Assembly: GCF_001642025.1 (NCBI RefSeq)
Contig: NZ_LWHO01000003.1
Coordinates: forward strand, 225,279-289,278
Length of the DNA: 64,000 bases
Direction: 5' to 3'
Source: Cutibacterium namnetense
Lineage (GTDB): Bacteria > Actinomycetota > Actinomycetes > Propionibacteriales > Propionibacteriaceae
The stretch's first letter is position 1, and every line of letters begins with the position of its first letter. A program made the translations under genes and the position numbers. Of this stretch, positions 17,222 through 25,707 are shown piece after piece. Under the pieces are notes generated by a model. It searched no databases. It saw only the letters and a program-made list of their open reading frames with translations, and was not told the DNA's origin.

Positions 17222-18625
17222 TCAGGCCACCCCCAACTCCTCGAGGAACGAGTTGGCCCACACGTCGATCGTCTTGTCGAAGACCTGACGACGCATGGAT
17301 CGCATCTTGCGAGCCTTGACCTTCGGAGATTCCGCGAGCGCTTTCATAATGGTGGCCTTCATACCGTCGATGTCGTACGGGTTCACCATGTAGGCCTGCT
17401 TGAGTTCACGGGCTGCACCGGCGAACTCGGAGAGCACCAGGGCAGAGTCGTCGTTCGAGCGGCAGGCGATGTACTCCTTGGCAACGAGGTTCATGCCGTC
17501 GCGCACCGGGGTGACAAGCATGAGGTCGGCTACCTGGTACATCGCGGCCAGCACCTCGCGCGGTACCGATTCGTTGCGGTACACCACTGCACGGTTGGCG
17601 ATCGTTCCGACTTTCGAGTTGATTTGGCCGACGAGAAGGTTGATGTCGTCGCGCAGAATTCTGTACTCCTCGACACGTTCGCGCGATGGCGTGGCCAGCT
17701 GCAGGAAAACCACCTCGTGGGGATCGAGCTTGCCTTCCTTGAAAAGCTCGCCGACGGCACGGATCCGTTGATGCAGCCCCTTGGTGTAGTCAAGCCGGTC
17801 GACACCGAAAATGATTGTCTCCGGGTTGCCCAGATCCTCGCGAAGCTTGGCAGCCTCAGCTTGGACCTTCTCAGAGGTGGCCAGTTCGTGGAATCCACGT
17901 GAGTCGATCGAGATCGGGAAGTCATGGATGACGACGGTGCGACCGTCCGGGGTGCGGGCGCGGCCACGAGCGGCAGTAACTCCGGGACGATGCTTCGCCA
18001 GCCGTTGGAAATTGGCAGCAGCTCCGGGGGTCTGGAATCCGACGAGGTCAGCCCCTAGCAAGCCCTCGACGAGCTCCTCGCGCCACGGCAAGCGGCTGTA
18101 GAGCTCGATTGGCGGGAACGGAATATGGAGGAAGAATCCAATGCGCAAGTCTGGGCGCATCTCGCGCAGGTATTTCGGCACGAGGTTGAGCTGATAGTCC
18201 TGCACCCATACTGTGGCGCCCGTGCTGGCTTGCTCAGCAGCCTGCTCGGCAAATCTCTTGTTGACCTTCTGATAGGCGTCCCACCACTCGCGGTGGAAGA
18301 CTGGTTCGACGATGCAGTCGTGGTACAGCGGCCACAGGGTGGCGTTAGCGAACCCCTCGTAATACTCTTCGACTTCCTGGGCGCTCAGTGGCACTGGGTG
18401 GATGTCGTAACCGTCATGGTGGAAGGGTGCGACGACTTCGTCAGGCGCGCCGTGCCATCCGATCCATGCGCCGCCCTTGCGCTGCATGACAGGTTCCAGT
18501 GCAGTGACGAGGCCACCGGGGGAGGACTTCCAACTAACGTTGCCGTCGTCGTCGACCTTGCGGTCTACCGGCAGGCGGTTTGCAACGACAAGGAAGTCGA
18601 CCTTGTCTTGGACGGTCTCCGACAT
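17222..18625 (-). CDS. otsA: alpha,alpha-trehalose-phosphate synthase (UDP-forming)
   Basis: A GT20 glycosyltransferase of 467 residues that makes trehalose-6-phosphate from a nucleotide-glucose and glucose-6-phosphate. Signatures in order: VVANRLPVDR, SSPGGLVTALEP, WIGWHG, VWVQDYQLNLVPKYLRE, RIGFFLHIPFPP, IIFGVDRLDYTKGLHQR, and NLVAKEYIACRSNDDSALVL near the C-terminus. ATG 18625 follows GAGAGGTG. It is transcribed divergently from otsB across 143 bases, so both genes probably share a control region. Trehalose serves as osmoprotectant and reserve in propionibacteria. Confidence 0.95.
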   Translation of the reverse strand: MSETVQDKVDFLVVANRLPVDRKVDDDGNVSWKSSPGGLVTALEPVMQRKGGAWIGWHGAPDEVVAPFHHDGYDIHPVPLSAQEVEEYYEGFANATLWPLYHDCIVEPVFHREWWDAYQKVNKRFAEQAAEQASTGATVWVQDYQLNLVPKYLREMRPDLRIGFFLHIPFPPIELYSRLPWREELVEGLLGADLVGFQTPGAAANFQRLAKHRPGVTAARGRARTPDGRTVVIHDFPISIDSRGFHELATSEKVQAEAAKLREDLGNPETIIFGVDRLDYTKGLHQRIRAVGELFKEGKLDPHEVVFLQLATPSRERVEEYRILRDDINLLVGQINSKVGTIANRAVVYRNESVPREVLAAMYQVADLMLVTPVRDGMNLVAKEYIACRSNDDSALVLSEFAGAARELKQAYMVNPYDIDGMKATIMKALAESPKVKARKMRSMRRQVFDKTIDVWANSFLEELGVA

Positions 18626-18768
18626 CTTTGATCACACCTCTCATGGCGGTCATGCTGTGCAGCAAGGCCACTGTTTACGCTACCAATCGTTGACCCCCGT
18701 CCGAGGTTGTTCTTCGCTATTTGGCGGCTCTGACCCACGACGAGCCTGGTGTGTGTGACGATTGCCCC

Positions 18769-19644
18769 ATGACGGACCGTCTTCTACCAGCCGACAAGTC
18801 GTGGACTGCTTTGACTGATGCCGGAAGGGGGATTCTAGACGCCGTGACAGCTGACCCGGTCACCGTGCTGCTTGCATTGGACTTCGATGGCACCTTGGCT
18901 CCCATCGTTGATGATCCTGCTGCCTCGACGATGGCGCAGGAATCCCGGGAAGCGATGTCCCGCATGGACGGCAAGCTAGCCACGATGGCCATCATCACCG
19001 GACGAGAGGTTGCGGCAGTGCGGCGTATGACGGCTGTTGACCAGCAACCAGGCTTGGAGCACCTGGTGGTGCTCGGACAGTATGGAGTGGAAAGGTATGA
19101 CGCCTCTTCTGGTGCTCTTCGAGATCCCGAGGTTCCCGAAGCGGTGCGCATCGCCAAGGGGCGTCTTGACGAGCTTGCGGAGGAACTCGGCCGGGAGGAT
19201 CCGCGAGATAAGGGTTGTTGGATTGAGGACAAGGGACGCGCCATCGCCTTGCACACTCGCCGAGCCGTCGATCCGGCCCATGCATTAGCTACTGCCGCGC
19301 CGAGGGTGCGTGAGATTGCCGCCGAATTGGAGCTGCATTGTGAGGATGGCCGCAATATCATCGAGTTGAAATCTGCCGTCACGACAAAGGCTCAAGCCTT
19401 GCGCGAGCTCATTGACGAGGTCGAGCCGCAGGTTCTCATCATGTGCGGTGATGATTTGGGTGACGTCCCGGCTTTCGAGGTGGTGGCGGAATGGATCAAT
19501 GCCGGTCATCCCGGTGCCCGCGTGGTCAGTTTCTCCGGGGAGCAACCCTCAATGGCTGACTATGCCGATGTCATCTGTGATCAGACGGCGGGGCTATCAG
19601 CCTTTCTAGAGAACCTCGCAGACCGCGTCTGTACCGAAATGTGA
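18769..19644 (+). CDS. otsB: trehalose-6-phosphate phosphatase
   Basis: A HAD phosphatase of 291 residues that removes the phosphate from trehalose-6-phosphate. HAD motifs are visible: LALDFDGTLAPIVDDP (nucleophile aspartate), IITGRE, the lysine-containing IELKSAVTTKAQAL, and MCGDDLGDVPAFE (acidic motif). The start at ATG 18769 gives a plausible N-terminus but no strong ribosome-binding site; the frame stays open to 18721. It is divergent from otsA, and the two enzymes complete trehalose synthesis. Confidence 0.92.
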   Translation: MTDRLLPADKSWTALTDAGRGILDAVTADPVTVLLALDFDGTLAPIVDDPAASTMAQESREAMSRMDGKLATMAIITGREVAAVRRMTAVDQQPGLEHLVVLGQYGVERYDASSGALRDPEVPEAVRIAKGRLDELAEELGREDPRDKGCWIEDKGRAIALHTRRAVDPAHALATAAPRVREIAAELELHCEDGRNIIELKSAVTTKAQALRELIDEVEPQVLIMCGDDLGDVPAFEVVAEWINAGHPGARVVSFSGEQPSMADYADVICDQTAGLSAFLENLADRVCTEM

Positions 19645-20285
19645 TACGTAATCTCTCAATTTAAGACAAATCAGCCCTTTCCTTGAAAGGTTAGGACGCC
19701 TGTGCTTGCATACTTTCTGACGCCATTGATGACTGACGCTGTACGGCGTACCTCGCGAGCGAGACAAACGTCGTGGCGCGGTCGGTGGTCATGGTTAATT
19801 AATGGGAAGGCGGAATGGTGAACATGCACCGTGCTTGGAGCAATCTTGCCGATCGATCGATTGTGGCCTCCGCTTGTGCTACATGCCTGTGCTGTTGTTG
19901 ATCCAACCGACATTTCGAGTAATGAGTGGCCCCGTGGTCGCATATCGATCTAGTGCCTGCAAGGTGCGTACCGGCGTCCATCATTTCGATAGATTCAAGT
20001 CAAGGTGACCCTACGGTGAAGCTGTCGTAGCTTCCTAAATCGAATTCACCATGGTCCTTACTAGTTTCACTGAAATTGCCCACGGATTCGTTCTCCTGTG
20101 TGGCTGCTGTGTCGCTAATGCGCTTCTTTAGCGTGGGTGACCAAGATCTTCTCGGGAATGCCAGCTTATCATTCCGGCAGCCATCGAGCTTTTCCGTTTT
20201 CCGGCTGGACGATCACCGTTGAAAGGCATGATCCACACATCAACAACCGCAATCACCAGATAGCTAATCGAAAGGACTGATCATC
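19645..20285. other. 641-bp non-coding region upstream of cysK
   Basis: No reading frame here has recognisable homology or codon usage like the neighbours; a 90-residue minus-strand frame is compositionally odd. Short inverted repeats occur, for instance GGAATG/CATTCC near 20155-20176 and GGTGAA/TTCACC near 20015-20048. It probably holds the cysK promoter and leader, and may contain decayed sequence or a small RNA. I could not match it to a known riboswitch. Confidence 0.5.
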
Positions 20286-21221
20286 ATGGCAAAGATCGCT
20301 AACGACGTTACCGAGCTTATCGGTAACACCCCGCTGGTTAAGATTAATAAGCTGTTCCCGGACTCCCGAGCCACTGTGCTGGCCAAGCTCGAGTTCTACA
20401 ACCCGGCCTCCAGCGTTAAGGACCGTATTGCGAAGTCGATCGTTGACGCCGCCGAAGCCTCCGGTCAGCTTAAGCCGGGAGGCACTATCGTCGAGTCCAC
20501 CTCCGGAAATACCGGTGTTGGTCTCGCTCTTGTCGGTGCGGCTCGCGGCTACAAAGTCATCATCACCATGCCTGAGACGATGTCCAAGGAGCGTCGCGCC
20601 ATTATTCGTCTGCTGGGCGCTGAGCTGGTGCTCACCCCAGGCGCCGACGGTGTGCCGGGGGCCAGCGCTAAGGCTGCTGAGATCGTTGAGAACACTCCCG
20701 GCGCCATCCTGGCCAGCCAGTTCGACAACCCCGCTAACCCGGCGATTCACCATGATCGCACCGGTGAGGAGATTTGGAACGACACCGAGGGCAAGGTAGA
20801 CGGCATCGTCGCCGGAATCGGTACCGGCGGCACCATCTCTGGCGCTGGTGAGTACCTCAAGGAGAAGAACCCCGAGGTCAAGACCTTCGGTGCCGAACCC
20901 GCCGAGTCCCCCGTTATTACTAAGGGCGAAAAGGCCCCGCACAAGATTCAGGGCTGGGGCCCGGGCTTTGTCCCGGACAACCTCGACAAGTCCGTCGTCG
21001 ATGAGATCCTGCTCGTCCCCGGTGATGAGGCCATCGCCTTCGCCCGTCGCGCTGCTGCAGAAGAGGGCATCATCACGGGTATTTCCGGTGGCGGGGCTCT
21101 GCAGGCTGCCGGCCAAGTAGCTGCACGTCCGGAGTTTGCGGGAAAGACGATCGTCGTCGTCATTGCCGACACCGGTGAGCGCTATTTGTCGACTGCTCTG
21201 TTCGAGGGCCTCCTCGACTGA
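20286..21221 (+). CDS. cysK: cysteine synthase A (O-acetylserine sulfhydrylase)
   Basis: PLP enzyme that makes cysteine from O-acetylserine and sulfide; 311 residues. The PLP lysine is in NPASSVKDR, the phosphate-binding loop and substrate loop are IVESTSGNTGVGLA and GTGGTISGAGEYLK, and the C-terminal GISGGGALQAA and VVIADTGERYLST are typical. The start follows AAAGGA. It stands alone; cysE is not adjacent. A long untranslated region precedes it, and a strong hairpin separates it from the convergent pdxR. Confidence 0.95.
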   Translation: MAKIANDVTELIGNTPLVKINKLFPDSRATVLAKLEFYNPASSVKDRIAKSIVDAAEASGQLKPGGTIVESTSGNTGVGLALVGAARGYKVIITMPETMSKERRAIIRLLGAELVLTPGADGVPGASAKAAEIVENTPGAILASQFDNPANPAIHHDRTGEEIWNDTEGKVDGIVAGIGTGGTISGAGEYLKEKNPEVKTFGAEPAESPVITKGEKAPHKIQGWGPGFVPDNLDKSVVDEILLVPGDEAIAFARRAAAEEGIITGISGGGALQAAGQVAARPEFAGKTIVVVIADTGERYLSTALFEGLLD

Positions 21222-21235
21222 GGACACATTCGCGG

Positions 21236-21267
21236 ACTGGCCGGTACCTTGTGAGGTGCCGGCCAGT
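21236..21267. terminator. bidirectional terminator between cysK and pdxR
   Basis: ACTGGCCGGTACC (21236-21248) pairs with GGTGCCGGCCAGT (21255-21267) through a 6-base loop, with one wobble pair. It sits 15 bases after the cysK stop and 12 bases from the pdxR end. Confidence 0.8.
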
Positions 21268-21278
21268 GTATGACCCGG

Positions 21279-22691
21279 TTATGACGATGTGCGGCCATGT
21301 TCGGTCACGACACCAGCGATGATCTGCAGCGCGGAAACAAGCGTTGCGTCGTCGTGGCTGCCGAAACCGAGGACGATTCCTGCTACCCCGGCGTCGGGAG
21401 ATCCCCAATATGTCGACAATGGTGTGACGCCGACTCCCTTCTGCCTGCATCGCTGGACGACGTCGTCCTCGGATCCATCGAATACCAGGACAGCGTGCAG
21501 TCCGCCGTCGATCGGTTGCAAGGTTGTCCCCGGTAACGATCCTAGGGTGTCGATGACGGTGCGGCGCCGACGTCGGTAGACCTGGCGCATTCGTTGGGTA
21601 CGTCGACGCAGTGCCCCGGTGGACAGGTAATCCGCCACGGCTTCTTGGACGATAGCTGGAACGGGTTGGCCGGTGGCTCGACGCTGTCGGGCAAAGGAGT
21701 GGGCGAGATCGGGAGGTACGACAAGATAGCCACATCCGAGCGCTGGGGTAAGCACTGAAGAGAAGGTTCCTAACAGGATGGTGTGCGCTTCGTCTAGAGA
21801 GGCCAGGGCGGGAAGAGGAGCACCCACATGACGCAGCTCAGAGTCGAAGTCGTCCTCGACAATCCAGCACGAGGCCATCTCCGCCCATTCGATGACGGCT
21901 GCCCGGCGGCTCGCTGACAGTGACCCGCCCCACGGGTACTGATGGCTTGGTGTGATGAGCACAGCATCTAGGTTCTTCTCGCCACCACCGGTCGGAAGGC
22001 TGGCAGGGTCCAAGCCTTGGTCATCGGTCGGCAGTCCGGCGATCCGATGTCCGAGGGCCGTCGGCACCCTTCTTAGGCTGGGGTATCCGGGGCTCTCCAC
22101 GCCGATCGTCAGGCGGCGGGACCCGGCACACAGCACTTGGATGAGTTCAGCTAGCCCCGCTCGGGCGCCTCCCGTGACGACGACCCGACGCGGATCGGCA
22201 AGCAAGCTGCGCATCTGACGGAGGTGTTCGGCAATCTCGTGGCGCAGGTGCGGTGAACCCAGCGGGTCGGTAATGCGCGGCGGGTTGACGCAGGTCCGGT
22301 GCCATGCCGAGCGCCATGCCGAGTTCGCCAGCCCGGCGGTGTCTGGTGCCCCAGGGGTGAGGTCGATTCCCTGATGGCGTCGAGGCCGGGGAACTGATGC
22401 CGCAGCGGCACAGCGGCGATGAAGACCGCGCAGGTCGGGATTGACCTGGGTTCCCGAACCGGCGGCGGCCACGAGATAGCCTTCCGCCTCAAGCTGTTCA
22501 TAAGAGGCGACGACGGTTCCCCGTGACACGTTGAGCTGAGCCGATAGGACTCGGGTGCTCGGCAGATGATCCCCAGGGGCGAGTACGCCGTCCATGATGA
22601 GTCCACGCACTTCCTCGCAGATCCGGACCGGTAACGGCCGCGGATCGTCGGGCAGATGTAACGGCAGCTCGACGACGAGATCCGGTCTCAT
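21279..22691 (-). CDS. pdxR: PdxR-like MocR/GntR-type regulator lacking the PLP-anchoring lysine
   Basis: A 470-residue regulator with an N-terminal GntR winged helix (CEEVRGLIMDGVLAPGDHLP, then LNVSRGTVVASYEQLEAEGY) and a type I aminotransferase-like domain (WIVEDDFDSELRH, LLGTFSSVLTPALGCGYLV). PdxR proteins sense PLP and control pdxST, which is divergent here. In the family the PLP Schiff-base lysine lies in a TFSK motif; here the triplet at 21756-21758 encodes serine (TFSS), so covalent PLP binding as in GabR or PdxR is not possible at that position. The ATG at 22691 overlaps the operator region; an upstream start at 22745 is unlikely. Confidence 0.88.
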   Translation of the reverse strand: MRPDLVVELPLHLPDDPRPLPVRICEEVRGLIMDGVLAPGDHLPSTRVLSAQLNVSRGTVVASYEQLEAEGYLVAAAGSGTQVNPDLRGLHRRCAAAASVPRPRRHQGIDLTPGAPDTAGLANSAWRSAWHRTCVNPPRITDPLGSPHLRHEIAEHLRQMRSLLADPRRVVVTGGARAGLAELIQVLCAGSRRLTIGVESPGYPSLRRVPTALGHRIAGLPTDDQGLDPASLPTGGGEKNLDAVLITPSHQYPWGGSLSASRRAAVIEWAEMASCWIVEDDFDSELRHVGAPLPALASLDEAHTILLGTFSSVLTPALGCGYLVVPPDLAHSFARQRRATGQPVPAIVQEAVADYLSTGALRRRTQRMRQVYRRRRRTVIDTLGSLPGTTLQPIDGGLHAVLVFDGSEDDVVQRCRQKGVGVTPLSTYWGSPDAGVAGIVLGFGSHDDATLVSALQIIAGVVTEHGRTSS

Positions 22692-22707
22692 GACGGTGAA
22701 CCGAAAA

Positions 22708-22752
22708 GTGGTCCAATGAGAGCGATCATATATGGATCTTGTCATGGACCAC
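22708..22752. promoter_or_regulatory. candidate PdxR operator between pdxR and pdxS
   Basis: GTGGTCCA (22708-22715) is repeated inverted as TGGACCAC (22745-22752), 29 bases apart. The left copy is within AAAAGTGGTCCA, which resembles the AAAGTGGWCTA-type sites reported for MocR/PdxR regulators. It lies in the short divergent region between the two start codons. Confidence 0.55.
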
Positions 22753-22774
22753 GATCATGGATTTCATGGGGTCC

Positions 22775-23680
22775 ATGAGTGAACACAACCCTGCAACAAA
22801 TAGCATTGGAACCACACGGGTCAAGCGCGGACTGGCCGACATGCTCAAGAACGGCGTCATCATGGACGTCGTCACGCCAGAGCAGGCGAGGATCGCCGAG
22901 GACGCCGGCGCATCTGCCGTCATGGCCCTCGAACGGGTCCCCGCCGATATCCGAGCCCAGGGTGGCGTGGCGAGGATGAGCGACCCCGACCTCATCGAGG
23001 GCATCATTGACGCCGTCTCTATCCCCGTTATGGCTAAAGCCCGAATTGGTCACTTCGTCGAGGCTCAGGTGCTCGAGTCCCTCAAGGTGGACTTCATCGA
23101 TGAGTCGGAAGTGCTCAGCCCAGCTGACTATGCCAACCACATCGATAAATGGGCCTTTGACGTCCCCTTTGTGTGCGGGGCGACGAACCTGGGCGAGGCC
23201 TTGCGCCGCATCGCCGAGGGTGCTGCGATGATCCGATCCAAGGGAGAAGCAGGCACCGGCGATGTCTCCGAGGCCGTCCGCCACCTGCGCACCATCCGTG
23301 CCGAGATGGCGCGGCTAAATAGCATGTCTCCCGACGAGCTCTACGTGGCAGCCAAAGAACTGCAGGCCCCCTACGACCTCGTCGCCGAGGTGGCTCGTAC
23401 GGGTGAGCTGCCAGTGGTGCTTTTTGTCGCTGGGGGAGTGGCTACTCCTGCCGATGCCGCCCTGGTTATGCAGATGGGGGCCCAGGGCGTCTTCGTGGGT
23501 TCGGGCATCTTCAAGTCCGGCAACCCTGCTGCTCGTGCCGCGGCCATCGTCAAGGCGACAACCGCTTACGACGATCCCGACACGATTGCCGAGGTTTCCC
23601 GCGGTCTCGGCGAGGCCATGGTCGGCATCAATGTCGCTGACGTGCCAGCCCCACATCGGTTGGCTGAGCGAGGTTGGTGA
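22775..23680 (+). CDS. pdxS: pyridoxal 5'-phosphate synthase lyase subunit PdxS
   Basis: Makes PLP from ribose-5-phosphate, glyceraldehyde-3-phosphate and ammonia supplied by PdxT. The 301-residue TIM barrel shows [54 protein letters not shown] with the active-site lysine, [11 protein letters not shown], and the phosphate-binding [22 protein letters not shown] 22775 (MSEHNPAT) is preferred; ATG 22757 and 22739 are in frame upstream but would run into the inverted repeat. pdxT follows after one base. Confidence 0.95.
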   Translation: MSEHNPATNSIGTTRVKRGLADMLKNGVIMDVVTPEQARIAEDAGASAVMALERVPADIRAQGGVARMSDPDLIEGIIDAVSIPVMAKARIGHFVEAQVLESLKVDFIDESEVLSPADYANHIDKWAFDVPFVCGATNLGEALRRIAEGAAMIRSKGEAGTGDVSEAVRHLRTIRAEMARLNSMSPDELYVAAKELQAPYDLVAEVARTGELPVVLFVAGGVATPADAALVMQMGAQGVFVGSGIFKSGNPAARAAAIVKATTAYDDPDTIAEVSRGLGEAMVGINVADVPAPHRLAERGW

Positions 23681-23681
23681 G

Positions 23682-24323
23682 ATGGCTCCACTCATCGGGG
23701 TGGTGGCCCTGCAGGGCGGGTTTGCCGAGCATATCGAGGTCATCGAGTCGCTCGGGGCCAATACCCGTCGGGTTCGTCGGGGCGCTGATCTGCAGGGCCT
23801 CGACGGGATCATCATGCCCGGCGGCGAGTCAACCGTTATTGACAAACTTATGAGGTCCTTCGACCTGGCCGAACCGTTGCGAAATACCATCCGCGATGGG
23901 TGCCCGGTGCTAGCCACCTGCGCTGGACTCGTCGTGTTGGCCAGCGATCTGGAGGACGCGGCGAAAGACCAGCAGACCCTCGGCCTGCTCGATATCACCG
24001 TGCGTCGTAACGCTTTCGGGTCCCAGCTGGACTCTTTCGAAGGAACCCTCGACATCGACGGGGTCGGGGAGGGGGTGCCGGTTACTTTCATCCGTGCTCC
24101 CGTCGTCACCCGGGTAGGACCCGACGTCGAGGTCATCGCTCGGCTGCCCGACGAGGCGGGTGACGCAAGGGGGGCCATCGTCGGGGTGAGGCAAGGTAAC
24201 GTCTTCGCCTTGTCGTTCCACCCGGAAGAAACTGACGACGACCGGGTACATCGCATGTGGTTGCGTCAAGTGTCTGCCGCGGGTCTGAAGACGGCCACCA
24301 GAGCTCATGATGACCCCTCCTGA
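23682..24323 (+). CDS. pdxT: pyridoxal 5'-phosphate synthase glutaminase subunit PdxT
   Basis: A class I glutaminase of 213 residues that feeds ammonia to PdxS. It has the N-terminal GVVALQGGFAEHIE, IIMPGGEST, the nucleophile in CPVLATCAGLVVLA (alanine replaces the glycine common before TCAG) and the catalytic FHPEET near the C-terminus. The start ATG is one base after the pdxS stop, and coupling is expected. The stop codon forms part of a palindrome in front of bioA. Confidence 0.95.
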   Translation: MAPLIGVVALQGGFAEHIEVIESLGANTRRVRRGADLQGLDGIIMPGGESTVIDKLMRSFDLAEPLRNTIRDGCPVLATCAGLVVLASDLEDAAKDQQTLGLLDITVRRNAFGSQLDSFEGTLDIDGVGEGVPVTFIRAPVVTRVGPDVEVIARLPDEAGDARGAIVGVRQGNVFALSFHPEETDDDRVHRMWLRQVSAAGLKTATRAHDDPS

Positions 24324-24333
24324 ACACTGTTCA
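24321..24333. promoter_or_regulatory. candidate BioQ-like operator upstream of bioA
   Basis: TGAAC-ACT-GTTCA is a perfect palindrome starting at the pdxT stop codon and ending 25 bases before the bioA start. Operators of the biotin repressor BioQ in corynebacteria and mycobacteria have the form TGAAC-N3-GTTAC or GTTCA. A TAGCAT just downstream could be the -10 of a leaderless bioA promoter. Confidence 0.55.
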
Positions 24334-24358
24334 AGGATGGCGGCTAGCATTCCTCGCT

Positions 24359-25681
24359 GTGAGTCCTGAACAACAGCTTCTCGAATATGATCGACGCCAC
24401 GTCTGGCACCCTTACGCCCCGACCGTCGGGGTAGACCCGATGTTCGCAGTGACGGCCGCCAACGGAGTCCGGTTGCAGCTGCATGATGGGCAACGTCACC
24501 ACGAGGTCATCGACGCGATGGCCTCGTGGTGGTGTCAGATTCACGGCTACCGCAGCCCGGCCCTTGACGAGGCCCTCAACCGTCAGAGCTCCCAGTTCAG
24601 CCACGTCATGTTTGGGGGACTCACCCATAAGGCAGCTGTTGACGCCGTCATGTCCTTAGTGAACCTTGCCCCCGGCTCCCTCGACCGGGTCTTCCTGGCC
24701 GATTCCGGGTCGGTTGGCGTTGAAGTGAGCCTCAAATTGGCTCGGCAGGTTCAGATTGCTCGCACCGCAGCGCGCGGCGGCACCCTGACGAGGACACGCA
24801 TTGCCGCTTTGCGCGGGGCCTACCATGGCGACACTCTCGGCGCTATGAGCGTGTGTGACCCTCTCGGTGGCATGCACGCTATGTTCAGCGACTCTATTCC
24901 TCAACAGATCTTTCTGCCGCGCCCTCCCACTTTCGCAGCCAACGAGGCCGACGTGGAGGCGTGGTGCAGCGCGGCCGATGAGATCCTCGACGCCCACCGC
25001 GACGACCTAGCCGGAATCATCGTCGAGCCCATCTTGCAGGGAGCTGGAGGCATGTGGCCGTGGTCTCCGTCCTGCCTAAGGCACCTGCGCCGTCGCGCCG
25101 ACGAGCTCGACCTGGTTCTCATTGCCGACGAAGTCGCTACTGGATTTGGGCGAACCGGCAAACTTTTCGCCTGCGAGTGGGCCGACATCGTTCCCGACAT
25201 CATGGTGGTCGGAAAATCCATGACCGGCGGATACCTGACCCAGTCGGCCGTGCTGTGTTCCGATGAGCTGGCCAGCGAGGTCAGCCGAGGCCCAGGCGGA
25301 TCCCTCATGCACGGCCCCACTTTCATGGGAAACCCCTTAGCCAGTGCGGTCACTGCGGCGAGTCTGGCGATCATTTCCCAGGGGCAGTGGCACGACGACG
25401 TCACCCGCATCGCCGATGTGATGTCCAGGGAGCTGAGGCCACTGCGCGATGTGCCCGGGGTCAGCGATATTCGCGTCTTCGGGGCTATCGCCGCGGTCCA
25501 GCTCGACACCCCGATTGTCATGCGAAGGGCTACACGCGCTGCCGTCGAGAACGGGGTGTGGCTTCGGCCTTTCCGTGATCTCGTCTACGCCATGCCGCCC
25601 TATATCTGCACGGATGATGATCTGAAGGCCATGGCTGCGGGGATGCGTGCCGTTGTCATAGATCAACTTGATGCTGCTTAG
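24359..25681 (+). CDS. bioA: adenosylmethionine-8-amino-7-oxononanoate aminotransferase
   Basis: Converts KAPA to DAPA in biotin synthesis, using S-adenosylmethionine as amino donor; 440 residues. Class III aminotransferase features: RRHVWHPYAPT at the start (BioA-typical), DAMASWWCQIHGY, FADSGSVGVE-like LADSGSVGVEVSLK, RGAYHGDTLGAMSVCDP, the IADEVATGFGRTGKLFA metal/PLP aspartate motif, and the PLP lysine in VVGKSMTGGYL. GTG 24359 has no clear ribosome-binding site, consistent with a leaderless mRNA. It lies 35 bases after pdxT and 26 before bioD. Confidence 0.95.
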   Translation: MSPEQQLLEYDRRHVWHPYAPTVGVDPMFAVTAANGVRLQLHDGQRHHEVIDAMASWWCQIHGYRSPALDEALNRQSSQFSHVMFGGLTHKAAVDAVMSLVNLAPGSLDRVFLADSGSVGVEVSLKLARQVQIARTAARGGTLTRTRIAALRGAYHGDTLGAMSVCDPLGGMHAMFSDSIPQQIFLPRPPTFAANEADVEAWCSAADEILDAHRDDLAGIIVEPILQGAGGMWPWSPSCLRHLRRRADELDLVLIADEVATGFGRTGKLFACEWADIVPDIMVVGKSMTGGYLTQSAVLCSDELASEVSRGPGGSLMHGPTFMGNPLASAVTAASLAIISQGQWHDDVTRIADVMSRELRPLRDVPGVSDIRVFGAIAAVQLDTPIVMRRATRAAVENGVWLRPFRDLVYAMPPYICTDDDLKAMAAGMRAVVIDQLDAA

Positions 25682-25707
25682 GTCAATATCGATCACCAGA
25701 AGGAATC

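Noticed and set aside
19671-19943. 90-codon minus-strand reading frame between otsB and cysK
   Set aside because: No homology, no ribosome-binding site and atypical composition; likely a chance frame.
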